Source: Paenibacillaceae bacterium (GTDB taxonomy: Bacteria > Bacillota > Bacilli > Paenibacillales > CANHGK01). From it: a DNA stretch of 64,000 nucleotides. Position numbers and translations under genes: made by a program. Position 1 is the stretch's first letter. Each line of letters opens with the position of its first letter. This document shows positions 1-9,914 of the stretch, in pieces. The notes under the pieces are model-generated. The model searched no databases and was not told the origin of the DNA. It saw only the letters and a program-made list of their open reading frames with translations. The stretch covers positions 1 through 64,000 of the forward strand of contig CANHGK010000014.1 in NCBI GenBank assembly GCA_947460235.1, written 5' to 3'.

Positions 1-25
1 ACGAACCTGGTAAGAAGCAAGATGG

Positions 26-142
26 TTTGGTGATGATGGCGGAGGGGAACCACACGTTCCCATCTCGAACACGACCGTTAAGCCCTCCAGCGCCAATGGT
101 ACTTAGACCGCAGGGTCTTGGGAGAGTAGGTCGTTGCCAAGC
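26..142 (+). rRNA. rrf: 5S ribosomal RNA
   Basis: The 117-nt stretch has the conserved 5S core (GAACCACACGTTCCCAT, CGAACACGACCGTTAAGC, CTCCAGCGCCAATGGTACT, GGGAGAGTAGG). Its ends TTGGTGATGAT and GTCGTTGCCAA pair to form helix I with some G-U pairs. It is the last gene of an rRNA operon whose 16S and 23S genes lie before the window, and it is followed by an intrinsic terminator. An 81-codon ORF over it is an artefact. Confidence 0.95.
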
Positions 143-153
143 AATTTTGCTAA

Positions 154-201
154 AGAGAACTATTATTTTCGGTAAAACCGATGGTAATAGTTCTCTTTTT
201 A
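154..201 (+). terminator. Intrinsic terminator of the rRNA operon
   Basis: AGAGAACTATTA (154-165) and TAATAGTTCTCT (185-196) are a perfect 12-bp inverted repeat followed by a T run. It ends the rRNA transcript just after 5S. Confidence 0.9.
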
Positions 202-218
202 TTTTATTTACTGAAAAC

Positions 219-247
219 TTGCAACATCATTTTCATTTTGATAAGAT
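219..247 (+). promoter_or_regulatory. Probable sigma-A promoter of guaB
   Basis: TTGCAA (219-224) and TAAGAT (242-247) are separated by 17 nt and lie between the rRNA terminator and guaB. No riboswitch fold was recognised in the short leader. Confidence 0.55.
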
Positions 248-255
248 TCTAATAA

Positions 256-1752
<1,497 letters not shown>

Positions 1753-1782
1753 TTGTTAGGCTGTATGACAAACAAATTAAAG

Positions 1783-1818
1783 ACCTTATCCGTAATCAAA
1801 GACGGATAAGGTTTTATT
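1783..1818 (+). terminator. Intrinsic terminator of guaB
   Basis: ACCTTATCCGT (1783-1793) and ACGGATAAGGT (1802-1812) form a perfect 11-bp stem followed by TTTTATT. It ends immediately before an in-frame ATG at 1819 that lacks a ribosome binding site, which supports the downstream dacA start. Confidence 0.88.
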
Positions 1819-1842
1819 ATGTCACGAAAGGACAATATTCCA

Positions 1843-3141
1843 ATGCCGATTACTTTTATTCGTGTTCGTGTTTTTCGGATTTTGATGATTATTTGTCTCG
1901 CTTCACTTTGGATCCCATATCATGTAAATGCTGAAGATTCAACTAAAACAGGATCACTTGATGCGCTTCCTACATTAAATGTGAAATCTGCAATTTTGTT
2001 AGATGCTGCGACAGGGCAAATAATCTACGCAACAAATGAGAACCAAGCTTTTCCACCGGCGAGTATGGCAAAAATGATGACCGAATATATGGTTATGGAT
2101 GCAGTAAAATCAGGAAAAATTAAATGGGATGATATTGTTACAACGAGTGATTACGCAAGTCAAGTCGTTGGATCTAAGGCGTTATTAGCAGTTGGAGAAC
2201 AGCTTACAGTAAAAGAAATGTTTACAGCAATGGCAATCTATTCTGCCAATGATGCTACGATTGCATTGGCGGAATACATCGGTGGAAGTGAAGATGCATT
2301 TGCAAAGTTATTAAATGAGCGCGCTCGATCATTTGGATTATCCAAGGATGCTAATTTTATTAATGCAACCGGATTGAGTAGAGCGGATATGGCAGAGCAT
2401 GCTTCTCTAGATTTACCTGGTGAGACGATGCTAACGGCTAAAGATGCTGCGATTATAGGATGGCATATTGTTCATGATCATCCTGAAGCATTGGAATTTA
2501 CCAAAATGAAAGAATACAAATTACGTGACCGTGATGATAAACCGATGATCAATTGGGATTGGATGGTTGAAGGGAATAAAGATAATTTGTACTTAAAAAA
2601 ATATGCGTATGAAGGCTTGGACGGTTTGAAAACCGGTCACACTTCAGAAGCGGGATTTTGTTTTACTGGTTCTGCAGTTCGTAATGGAATGCGGTTAATA
2701 AGTACAGTTATGGGTACGGAATCAGAACCGCAACGTTTTGAAGAGACTCGTAAATTATTGGATTATGGTTTTAACAATTTTGAACTTCGCACAATTGTTC
2801 CTGCAAATACAACACTTGTTCAAATGCCATTTATTACAGTTAAAAAAGGCGTATTGACGGATTTACCGGTTGTAACAAAAAGCGACGTTCGTATGATGGT
2901 TAAAAAAGGAGCTCAATCAACTCCATATGATGTGAAAGTTGAAATTTTACCAGATGAACAACGTACTGCACCTATTGCTAACGTAACGAAACTTGGTTCT
3001 GCAACAATCACTTATAATGGGGTGGCAGAACAAGTTGATTTAGTGAGTTCTGAACAAACTGATGAAGCCGGTTGGTTCAGATTATTTTTTCGGGCTATCG
3101 GTCAATTGATTGTCGATTTATGGCATAGCTTATTTGGTTAA
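1843..3141 (+). CDS. dacA: D-alanyl-D-alanine carboxypeptidase (PBP5 type)
   Basis: Low-molecular-weight penicillin-binding protein that trims the terminal D-Ala of peptidoglycan stem peptides outside the membrane. From the chosen start (432 aa) there is a signal peptide ending near VNA-ED (residue 30). The three serine-protease-like motifs are S74-M-A-K77, S134-A-N136 and K263-T-G265. A PBP5 C-terminal beta domain and a C-terminal amphipathic anchor helix (about 412-432) follow. AAAGGA at 1827-1832 places the start at 1843. An upstream in-frame ATG (1819) abuts the guaB terminator and has no ribosome binding site. Confidence 0.95.
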   Translation: MPITFIRVRVFRILMIICLASLWIPYHVNAEDSTKTGSLDALPTLNVKSAILLDAATGQIIYATNENQAFPPASMAKMMTEYMVMDAVKSGKIKWDDIVTTSDYASQVVGSKALLAVGEQLTVKEMFTAMAIYSANDATIALAEYIGGSEDAFAKLLNERARSFGLSKDANFINATGLSRADMAEHASLDLPGETMLTAKDAAIIGWHIVHDHPEALEFTKMKEYKLRDRDDKPMINWDWMVEGNKDNLYLKKYAYEGLDGLKTGHTSEAGFCFTGSAVRNGMRLISTVMGTESEPQRFEETRKLLDYGFNNFELRTIVPANTTLVQMPFITVKKGVLTDLPVVTKSDVRMMVKKGAQSTPYDVKVEILPDEQRTAPIANVTKLGSATITYNGVAEQVDLVSSEQTDEAGWFRLFFRAIGQLIVDLWHSLFG

Positions 3142-3162
3142 GAAGTCAATTTGTGATACATT
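3134..3162 (+). promoter_or_regulatory. Possible promoter of pdxST
   Basis: TTGGTT (3134-3139), 17 nt, then TACATT (3157-3162) with an upstream TGA that resembles an extended -10. It overlaps the end of dacA. The match is moderate. Confidence 0.4.
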
Positions 3163-3223
3163 ATGTAATAGATAAATAGGGGAAATCCCTTGTATACGGA
3201 AGAATTCAGGAGGAATTTTGATC

Positions 3224-4105
3224 ATGGAATTAGGCACAAGTAGAGTAAAACGTGGTATGGCTGAAATGCAAAAAGGTGGCGTCATTATGGACGTTATCAA
3301 CGCTGAACAAGCTCGAATCGCTGAAGCAGCTGGTGCATGTGCAGTAATGGCCTTAGAACGAGTTCCTTCAGATATTCGTAAAGCTGGCGGAGTCGCACGT
3401 ATGACGGACGTCAGCATTTTAGAAGAAGTATTAAAAGCAGTTACAGTTCCGGTCATGGCAAAAGCCCGGATCGGTCACATTGTTGAAGCGCGCATTCTTG
3501 AATCAATGGGCGTTGACTATATTGATGAGAGTGAAGTATTAACACCTGCAGATGAGAACTTCCATATTGCAAAAGCTGATTTTACAGTACCTTTCGTTTG
3601 CGGTGCAAAAGATCTTGGAGAAGCTCTTCGCCGTATTGGTGAAGGCGCATCAATGATTCGAACAAAAGGCGAACCAGGAACAGGCAATGTTGTGGAAGCA
3701 GTTCGTCATATTCGTACTGTAAACTCTCAAATCAATAAAATCAAAAGCATGGCTAAAGAAGAACTTATGACAGAAGCAAAAATTTTAGGTGCACCATATG
3801 ATTTAGTGCTTTATATTCATGAACATGGTAAATTACCAGTAGTTAACTTTGCAGCGGGTGGTGTAGCTACGCCAGCAGATGCAGCGTTAATGATGGTACT
3901 TGGTTGTGATGGTGTATTCGTTGGATCTGGTGTGTTTAAATCAGAAAATCCTGAGAAATTTGCTCGCGCAATTGTAGAAGCTACAACGCACTATAACGAC
4001 TACAAATTAATTGGTGAGCTATCCAAAGGTATTGGTGAGCCAATGCGTGGACTCGAAATTTCAAAACTTCAACAAGCAGATCGGATGCAAGATCGCGGTT
4101 GGTAA
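3224..4105 (+). CDS. pdxS: Pyridoxal 5'-phosphate synthase, synthase subunit
   Basis: PdxS condenses ribose 5-phosphate, glyceraldehyde 3-phosphate and ammonia to PLP, in a dodecamer that receives ammonia from PdxT. The 293-residue protein has the family start ([15 protein letters not shown]), the imine-forming lysine in VMAKARIGH (Lys80) and the second lysine in [11 protein letters not shown] (Lys148). AGGAGGA at 3208-3214 sits 9 nt before this ATG. A TTG six bases upstream is too close to the Shine-Dalgarno. pdxT follows 46 nt later. Confidence 0.97.
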   Translation: MELGTSRVKRGMAEMQKGGVIMDVINAEQARIAEAAGACAVMALERVPSDIRKAGGVARMTDVSILEEVLKAVTVPVMAKARIGHIVEARILESMGVDYIDESEVLTPADENFHIAKADFTVPFVCGAKDLGEALRRIGEGASMIRTKGEPGTGNVVEAVRHIRTVNSQINKIKSMAKEELMTEAKILGAPYDLVLYIHEHGKLPVVNFAAGGVATPADAALMMVLGCDGVFVGSGVFKSENPEKFARAIVEATTHYNDYKLIGELSKGIGEPMRGLEISKLQQADRMQDRGW

Positions 4106-4151
4106 GATTGATGTAATAACACGTTTCGTTTTTGAATGTGAGGTTAATGTT

Positions 4152-4745
4152 ATGAAAAAAATAGGTGTTTTGGCCTTGCAAGGTGCAGTTGCTGAACATA
4201 TGAAAATGATTGAGCAATCCGGCGCAGAGGCAATCATTGTAAAACGCACGGAACAACTTGACGATCTGGATGGATTAATTTTGCCAGGCGGAGAGAGCAC
4301 TGCCATTGGTCGTTTAATGAAACGTTATGGATTTGATGAAGCAATTCCTGAGTTTGCTGCAAATGGTAAAGCATTGTTTGGTACTTGTGCTGGAATGATT
4401 TTACTTGCAAAAGATATTGATGGCGGAAAACCGGAGTCACATATTGGTGTAATGGATATGAAAGTTGTTCGCAATGCGTTCGGACGTCAAAAAGAAAGTT
4501 TTGAAGCTGAACTTGTTGTTAATGAGGTAGGCGATGATGTACGCGGTGTATTTATTCGCGCACCTTTGATCGAATCTGTAGGTCCTGATGTTGAAGTGAT
4601 TTGCACATATAAAGGGCAAATTGTTGCGGCGAAGCAAGGTCAATATTTGGCGACATCTTTTCATCCAGAATTAACGGATGATATTCGAATTCATCAATTA
4701 TTCGTAGATATGATTGTTGAGAAACGGGAGGAATCGCTTTGCTAG
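4152..4745 (+). CDS. pdxT: Pyridoxal 5'-phosphate synthase, glutaminase subunit
   Basis: Class I glutamine amidotransferase that frees ammonia from glutamine for PdxS. The 197-residue protein shows the start [11 protein letters not shown], the oxyanion strand LPGGEST (about 45-50), the nucleophile Cys79 in FGTCAGM, and the C-terminal His-Glu pair in SFHPEL. The end overlaps the TTG start of serS by 7 nt, so the three genes are probably one transcript. The longer open frame upstream runs into pdxS and is not coding. Confidence 0.96.
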   Translation: MKKIGVLALQGAVAEHMKMIEQSGAEAIIVKRTEQLDDLDGLILPGGESTAIGRLMKRYGFDEAIPEFAANGKALFGTCAGMILLAKDIDGGKPESHIGVMDMKVVRNAFGRQKESFEAELVVNEVGDDVRGVFIRAPLIESVGPDVEVICTYKGQIVAAKQGQYLATSFHPELTDDIRIHQLFVDMIVEKREESLC

Positions 4746-6019
4746 ACCTGAAAACGGTAAGAAGCGAGTTTGATCGGGTACTTGAAGCATTGAAAAACCG
4801 TCGTGCTGATATTTCATCCATGGATCGTTTTCAAGAATTGGAAACGTCGCGACGTGAAGGGATTCAACGTTCCGAACAATTAAAGAATCGCCGGAATACA
4901 GTGTCACAAGAAGTCGCTCGATTGAAAAAAAACGGTGATAACGCGGATTCGCTGATCGATGAGATGCGCGGTGTAAACGATGAAATCAAAAGTGTGGATG
5001 AACAGCTTGCACTGGTTGAAACCGAATTAAATGACATCATGTTACGGATTCCCAATATACCACACACTACCGTTCCAATCGGGGCCTCTGAGGAAGATAA
5101 CATAGAAGTTCGCCGAATTGGGGAACAACCTGCATATGATTTTACACCGAAGGCACATTGGGAACTTGCAGAAATGCACGGAATTCTTGACTTCGAGCGT
5201 GCTGGTGTAGTTTCTGGTGCAAGATTCGTGTTTTATCGCGGATGGGGAGCTCGTTTGGAACGTGCTTTGATTAATTTTATGATGGATTTGCATAGTGATG
5301 AACATGGTTATGAAGAGTTTTTACCGCCATACCTTGTGAATGCAACAAGCCTTTATGGAACGGGCCAACTTCCAAAGTTCGAACAGGATTTATTTAAAAT
5401 AGAAAACTCTCCTTACTATTTGATTCCGACAGCAGAAGTTCCGCTTACGAACTTTTGGCGTGAACAGATTTTATCGCCAGAACAATTGCCGGTTCAAATG
5501 GTTGGGTATAGCGCATGTTTCCGGTCTGAAGCTGGTGCTGCTGGTCGAGATACACGTGGATTGATAAGACAGCATCAATTTAACAAAGTTGAATTAGTAC
5601 ACCTTGTAGCACCTGAAGCATCCTATGCAGCGTTAGAGCAACTTACAGGTAATGCGGAGCGTATCTTACAGAAGTTGAATCTTCCATATCGTGTTTTATC
5701 ATTATGTACTGGTGATATGGGCTTCTCATCTGCAAAAACGTATGATCTTGAAGTATGGTTACCATCAGCGAGTACGTATCGCGAGATTTCTTCATGTAGT
5801 AATTTTGAAGATTTCCAAGCTCGACGTGCAGGGATCCGATTCCGGCGTGATTTGAAAGCGAAACCAGAATTTGTACACACATTAAACGGTTCGGGATTGG
5901 CAATTGGACGCACTGTCGCTGCGATTCTCGAAAATGGACAGCAAGCGGATGGTTCGATTCGAATTCCCGCGGCCTTAGTTCCATATATGGGTGGCAAATC
6001 AGAATTTACAATTTCGTAA
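4739..6019 (+). CDS. serS: Seryl-tRNA synthetase
   Basis: Class II aminoacyl-tRNA synthetase that charges tRNA-Ser. The 426-residue protein has the N-terminal long coiled-coil arm (about 27-105) that grips the tRNA extra arm. The catalytic core has motif 2 ([14 protein letters not shown], from 261) and motif 3 ([16 protein letters not shown], 383-398). TTG is the start, preceded by GGGAGG about 7 nt upstream and overlapping the pdxT stop. A terminator follows. Confidence 0.97.
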   Translation: MLDLKTVRSEFDRVLEALKNRRADISSMDRFQELETSRREGIQRSEQLKNRRNTVSQEVARLKKNGDNADSLIDEMRGVNDEIKSVDEQLALVETELNDIMLRIPNIPHTTVPIGASEEDNIEVRRIGEQPAYDFTPKAHWELAEMHGILDFERAGVVSGARFVFYRGWGARLERALINFMMDLHSDEHGYEEFLPPYLVNATSLYGTGQLPKFEQDLFKIENSPYYLIPTAEVPLTNFWREQILSPEQLPVQMVGYSACFRSEAGAAGRDTRGLIRQHQFNKVELVHLVAPEASYAALEQLTGNAERILQKLNLPYRVLSLCTGDMGFSSAKTYDLEVWLPSASTYREISSCSNFEDFQARRAGIRFRRDLKAKPEFVHTLNGSGLAIGRTVAAILENGQQADGSIRIPAALVPYMGGKSEFTIS

Positions 6020-6036
6020 TCTATTTTTAATGTCTG

Positions 6037-6084
6037 CACGACATTCAATGACCGAAGTTATCGTTCGTTGGATGTCGTGTTTTA
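6037..6084 (+). terminator. Intrinsic terminator after serS
   Basis: CACGACATTCAA (6037-6048) pairs with TTGGATGTCGTG (6068-6079) with one G-U pair, followed by TTTT. The tRNA gene starts only a few bases later. Confidence 0.8.
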
Positions 6085-6088
6085 TATT

Positions 6089-6161
6089 GCATCCGTAGCT
6101 CAGCGGATAGAGCAACCGTTTCCTAAACGAGAGGTCGTACGTTCAAATCGTATCGGGTGCG
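6089..6161 (+). tRNA. tRNA-Arg (anticodon CCT)
   Basis: A 73-nt cloverleaf without encoded CCA. The acceptor stem GCATCCG/CGGGTGC pairs fully with one G-U. The D arm is GCTC...GAGC. The anticodon loop TTCCTAA carries CCT, which reads AGG. The T arm is GTACG-TTCAAAT-CGTAT. The anticodon stem ACCGT/ACGAG has only its three loop-proximal pairs; the outer two positions are A-G and C-A. It has no neighbouring tRNA genes. Confidence 0.88.
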
Positions 6162-6262
6162 TAATATTAAAAAAATATCGAAAATTTTAATAGAAATTGG
6201 TAATATAATAATATAGTTGTGCCGATATTCTCTATTAATGTACCCAAAAAGGTGTGATATCT

Positions 6263-6685
6263 GTGAGTAATGAACGGCGGCAGTTTAAACGTTATCGACC
6301 CAATTTTATTATGAAGGCAATGATGATCCCGTATCTTGAATTACCAACAGGTAGACATCAGTTAGATCCGCTTGAAGGTCTTGTTCTGGATTACTCCGAT
6401 GGCGGAGTAAAAGTACATATTAACAACAATACCGGCAGAGATTTAACGAAATCGATTTGGTTAAATCAAGAATTATACGTGATTTTGCAGCTATCAAATG
6501 AATCGTATTACACATTAAAAGGTAAAGTTATGCGCTTTTCAGGTCATCCTCGTGACGAACAATTCGATTTTAGTATTATGTTTGTTGAAGAAAAGGATGC
6601 AACAAGTTTATTGCCGTTACAAGATATTGATGTGATTCGCGAACAACTTAGAAAAGTAAGCGTTGATGCAGAAGAAATTGTATAA
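6263..6685 (+). CDS. PilZ-domain protein (predicted c-di-GMP receptor)
   Basis: A 140-residue protein made almost entirely of one PilZ domain. It carries both c-di-GMP signature motifs: RxxxR in R6-QFK-R10 and D/NxSxxG in D43-YSDGG-48. No membrane segment or extra output domain is visible, so it may act on a partner protein. GTG 6263 is 10 nt after AAAGG and preferred over GTG 6254, which overlaps that site. It lies between tRNA-Arg and an ABC exporter operon but is cut off from the latter by a terminator. The target process is unknown; motility or polysaccharide control is typical of the family. Confidence 0.8.
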   Translation: MSNERRQFKRYRPNFIMKAMMIPYLELPTGRHQLDPLEGLVLDYSDGGVKVHINNNTGRDLTKSIWLNQELYVILQLSNESYYTLKGKVMRFSGHPRDEQFDFSIMFVEEKDATSLLPLQDIDVIREQLRKVSVDAEEIV

Positions 6686-6698
6686 TCATTCTTTTTAA

Positions 6699-6726
6699 CC
6701 CCTCGCTAGTTGCAGAGGGGGCTTTT
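6699..6726 (+). terminator. Intrinsic terminator after the PilZ gene
   Basis: CCCCTC (6699-6704) pairs with GAGGGG (6715-6720), followed by GCTTTTTAT. Confidence 0.85.
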
Positions 6727-6784
6727 TATGTTACAATCTTAAGGTGATTTTCAGCATATATTCAGCGCAGTTTGAGGTTTAATA

Positions 6785-6799
6785 GGCATTATTAATGCC
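6785..6799 (+). promoter_or_regulatory. Perfect 15-bp palindrome upstream of the ABC operon
   Basis: GGCATTA-T-TAATGCC lies about 27 nt before the ATPase gene start, in its untranslated leader. It could be a repressor operator. No regulator gene lies beside it and no confident promoter was found around it. Confidence 0.35.
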
Positions 6800-6825
6800 G
6801 AGATGCATGAGAGGAGTCAGGTCAC

Positions 6826-7785
6826 ATGTTAGAAGTTCGTAACGTCAGTAAAGTATTTGAAAATCAACGCGGCGTTCAGCATATGGATTTCACAATGCAA
6901 CGAGGCGAAATTGTTGGTTTTTTGGGGCCGAACGGTGCTGGAAAAACCACAACCATGCGAATGATTACCGGATACCTTTTGCCGACGAAAGGAATTATTA
7001 GTTTGGATGGCCATATCATGGCAGAACATCCTCGTGAGGCAAAGCGAAAGATCGGATATTTACCGGAAACACCTCCATTATATATGGAAATGACCGTACA
7101 TAGTTATTTGAAGTGGATTGCAGATTTGCGTGACATACCGATTCGAGAAACAAAAAAACGCATCAGTGATGTAATGGATCGCCTCGGTTTAATTGGTCGA
7201 GAGAATCAAATTATTCGAAGTTTGTCTAAGGGGTATAAACAACGGATTGGATTGGCACAAGCAATTGTACACAATCCGGATTTACTCATTTTGGATGAAC
7301 CAACGTCAGGTTTGGATCCAAAGCAAATTACAGAGATTCGTGATTTAATTCGTGAGTTGGGTGAACGGCATACGGTTTTACTTAGCACGCATATTTTACA
7401 AGAAGTGAATTCGCTTTGTACGCGAGTCATGATCGTGAATCAAGGTCGACTCGTATTGGATGAGAATACGGATCAAATCGGACATCGTATGAATGGCGGG
7501 AATGTCCAAGTTGAATTGGTTCCCAACTGTGAACGAACAAAAGCGGAAGAGATATTGAATGGGATTGAGGACATTTCCAAAATTGTTTGGGATGGCGAAT
7601 CTAACCGTTGTACAGTTACTTCATCAAAATCGAACGAAAATGGAATCAATTTAAATCAATCAAATTCATTAAACGAGCAAATTTTCTTTGCGTTTGCAAA
7701 AGCAGATGTGGCGGTCCATGAATTGAAAACGCGCTTGATGAGTTTGGAAGAAATCTTCTTAAAACTGACGTCAGGGGGTATGTAA
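6826..7785 (+). CDS. ABC transporter ATP-binding protein (GldA/NatA-like)
   Basis: ATPase subunit, 319 residues, of an ABC-2 type exporter. It has Walker A GPNGAGKTT (34-42), signature LSKGYKQR (133-140), Walker B LLILDEP (153-159) and the H-loop histidine in LLSTHI (His189). The extra C-terminal part (about 215-319) is typical of drug/sodium/gliding exporter ATPases. It is the first gene of a tight run: the permease starts 2 nt after its stop, followed by a GldG-like and a DUF4340 protein. The closest described arrangement is the gliding-motility exporter GldA-GldF-GldG, but related operons occur in non-gliding bacteria. The substrate is unknown. Confidence 0.88.
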   Translation: MLEVRNVSKVFENQRGVQHMDFTMQRGEIVGFLGPNGAGKTTTMRMITGYLLPTKGIISLDGHIMAEHPREAKRKIGYLPETPPLYMEMTVHSYLKWIADLRDIPIRETKKRISDVMDRLGLIGRENQIIRSLSKGYKQRIGLAQAIVHNPDLLILDEPTSGLDPKQITEIRDLIRELGERHTVLLSTHILQEVNSLCTRVMIVNQGRLVLDENTDQIGHRMNGGNVQVELVPNCERTKAEEILNGIEDISKIVWDGESNRCTVTSSKSNENGINLNQSNSLNEQIFFAFAKADVAVHELKTRLMSLEEIFLKLTSGGM

Positions 7786-7787
7786 TC

Positions 7788-8498
7788 ATGCGAAGATTAT
7801 GGGCGATTTGTCGCAAAGAACTTCAAATGTATTTCTTTTCACCAGTATCATATGTTGCATTTGCAATTTATTTTGTGATTGAAGGATACATGTTTAGTAA
7901 TCAGTTTACAACGATGCAAATTGTCGATGTGAGAATTATTTTTTCAAATATGAGTATGATCTTTCTCTTTATTGTGCCACTTTTGACCATGCGATTGATC
8001 AGTGACGAACTGCGGCATGGAACGGATGAGTTGTTAATGACCTCACCAGCGAATTTGGCGGAGATTGTATTTGGCAAATATTTATCTTCGATCATTGTAT
8101 TGTTTGCGTTAATTGGTGGAAGTTTGATGTATCCGGCGATTTTGGGTCGTTTTGGCGATTTGGATATGCCGGTGCTATGGATGTCGTATGTCAGCGTGTT
8201 CTTACTTGGCGCGTCAATGATGGCGGTTGGTTTATTCGCAAGTTCATTGACCATTCACCAAATGGTTGCGGGAATTGTTAGTTTTGCATCACTATTGCTG
8301 TTATCGATGATTGGGATGCTCGGAAATAGCATGCTCACTGATTGGAAAGATACACTTGGATTATTTTCATTGATTGAGCGTCTCGGAAAATTTCAGGTCG
8401 GGGTTTTAAGTATTCCTGACTTATTGTTCTACGTTAGTTTTTCGTTGTTGTTCGTGGTATTGACGATTTTGGTACTTGAACGCAAAAGACTTCGATAA
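7788..8498 (+). CDS. ABC-2 type permease (GldF-like)
   Basis: A 236-residue membrane protein with about six hydrophobic segments. It begins with the short cytosolic lead MRRLWAICRKEL, common in ABC-2 permeases, where the RKEL motif precedes the first membrane helix. The length matches GldF-type half permeases, which dimerise and pair with two ATPase subunits. A hydrophilic stretch between TM2 and TM3 contains ISDELRHGTDELL, a pattern seen in this permease group. It lies between its ATPase and the GldG-like gene, so it should be the membrane channel of the same exporter. Confidence 0.85.
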   Translation: MRRLWAICRKELQMYFFSPVSYVAFAIYFVIEGYMFSNQFTTMQIVDVRIIFSNMSMIFLFIVPLLTMRLISDELRHGTDELLMTSPANLAEIVFGKYLSSIIVLFALIGGSLMYPAILGRFGDLDMPVLWMSYVSVFLLGASMMAVGLFASSLTIHQMVAGIVSFASLLLLSMIGMLGNSMLTDWKDTLGLFSLIERLGKFQVGVLSIPDLLFYVSFSLLFVVLTILVLERKRLR

Positions 8499-8519
8499 TA
8501 AGTGAATGGAGCGAGTGCA

Positions 8520-9914
8520 TTGAATAAATGGATAAAAGGAACCAATGCAGCGGTCCTGGCGCTGGCGTTGGTCGGATTGTTCGTATTTGTGACGATCATT
8601 TTCAGCCAGTTTGCGGATTTACAGATCGATATGACGACAACGAAAAAGTTTTCGTTATCCGAGCAAAGTAAAACTGTGGTAGATCAACTAACGAAACCGG
8701 TGGTTGTTCGTGCATTTATTGCAACACAGGCGCAAAACGACCCATATGTGAAACAAGCAATTAGCCTTTTGGATGTATATAAACGTGAAAACAATCAAAT
8801 ATCAATTCAAGTGAGCGACCCGGAGAAAGACCCAGAGCAAGCACGTAAATATGGAGTATCGCAATCGGGAACGTTTATTTTCGAAAGTGGCGATCAGCGT
8901 CAATCCGTAACATTAAGTGACTTGTTTATGGCTGGAGCGGATTCCGACACTTTTTATTTTAACGGAGAAGAAGCATACACACGTTCGATCGCGGTATTAA
9001 ATGGCCAAAAAACGAAAAAAGCATATCTAGTCACTGGTCACGGCGAATTAACGCCTGCACAAGCCCCAATCATGTTTAGTAAAGTTGGACTTGCGGGTTA
9101 TGAGGTCAGTGAATTGAATTTGGATCGTGAAGAGTCAGTTCCAGCAGATGCACAAGTCATATTTTTGCTTGGACCAACGAAAGATTTGTCAATTGATGAG
9201 GTCGCGAAACTTTGGGTATATATTCAAGGAAGTGGAAAGCTTATTGCTTCCATTGGATCGCCTGAAGATGGTAAGCCATTGGTTCATTACGATGCGTTAT
9301 TGAAACAAATGGGTATCGTAAATCAAAATGCGATCGTATTTGAACCAACAAGATTAGTAAACGAGAATCCGTATTATTTAATTCCGTATTTGAGCACCCA
9401 TCCGGTCACGAAACCAATTGTTGATGCGGCATTGCAGGTAATGAGCTATCGCACAACGGCGATGACACTCGAAAAACCTGCATCAAATTGGGCACCTGCA
9501 GCGATTTTGATGTCTGGTGAAAAAGCGTATGCGAAACCAGTTAACGTTATTCAAGAGGGATTAAATAAAAATAATTTCCAACAAAGATCAACTGATATCA
9601 GTGGTCAACTCGCCATGGCGGTAGCGGTATGTGATCAAACGAATCGTGCACGTACCGTTGTGTTCGGTAGTACATCAATGCTTCAAGATCGTGTTTTTTT
9701 ACAGTTTGCGAATCGTGATCTTGTGATGAATAGTATTTCTTGGTTGGACGAAATGACCTCCGGTATTACAATCCGTCCACATGAAGAACGAGTTCAAGCA
9801 ACATTGCTCTTACCAAACCAAAAACAATGGATTTTTGCAGGTACAGTTTGGATTTTCCCAGGTGTGCTTCTATTAATTGGGGCGGTAATTTGGTGGAGGA
9901 GACAACGCGGATGA
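8520..9914 (+). CDS. GldG-like ABC transporter auxiliary protein
   Basis: A 464-residue protein with one N-terminal membrane helix (about 10-30), a large extracytoplasmic domain and a C-terminal helix ending in a WWRRQRG tail. This is the GldG / ABC-transporter-auxiliary architecture. The segment after TM1 (MTTTKKFSLSEQSKTVVDQL) fits the family pattern in which the domain opens with a short Asp/Thr-Lys-Lys-Phe-Ser-Leu motif. TTG 8520 is preferred because GGAG lies 8 nt upstream; GTG 8502 is an alternative start lacking a Shine-Dalgarno. Its stop overlaps the next start (ATGA). It may form the outer part of the exporter. Confidence 0.78.
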   Translation: MNKWIKGTNAAVLALALVGLFVFVTIIFSQFADLQIDMTTTKKFSLSEQSKTVVDQLTKPVVVRAFIATQAQNDPYVKQAISLLDVYKRENNQISIQVSDPEKDPEQARKYGVSQSGTFIFESGDQRQSVTLSDLFMAGADSDTFYFNGEEAYTRSIAVLNGQKTKKAYLVTGHGELTPAQAPIMFSKVGLAGYEVSELNLDREESVPADAQVIFLLGPTKDLSIDEVAKLWVYIQGSGKLIASIGSPEDGKPLVHYDALLKQMGIVNQNAIVFEPTRLVNENPYYLIPYLSTHPVTKPIVDAALQVMSYRTTAMTLEKPASNWAPAAILMSGEKAYAKPVNVIQEGLNKNNFQQRSTDISGQLAMAVAVCDQTNRARTVVFGSTSMLQDRVFLQFANRDLVMNSISWLDEMTSGITIRPHEERVQATLLLPNQKQWIFAGTVWIFPGVLLLIGAVIWWRRQRG

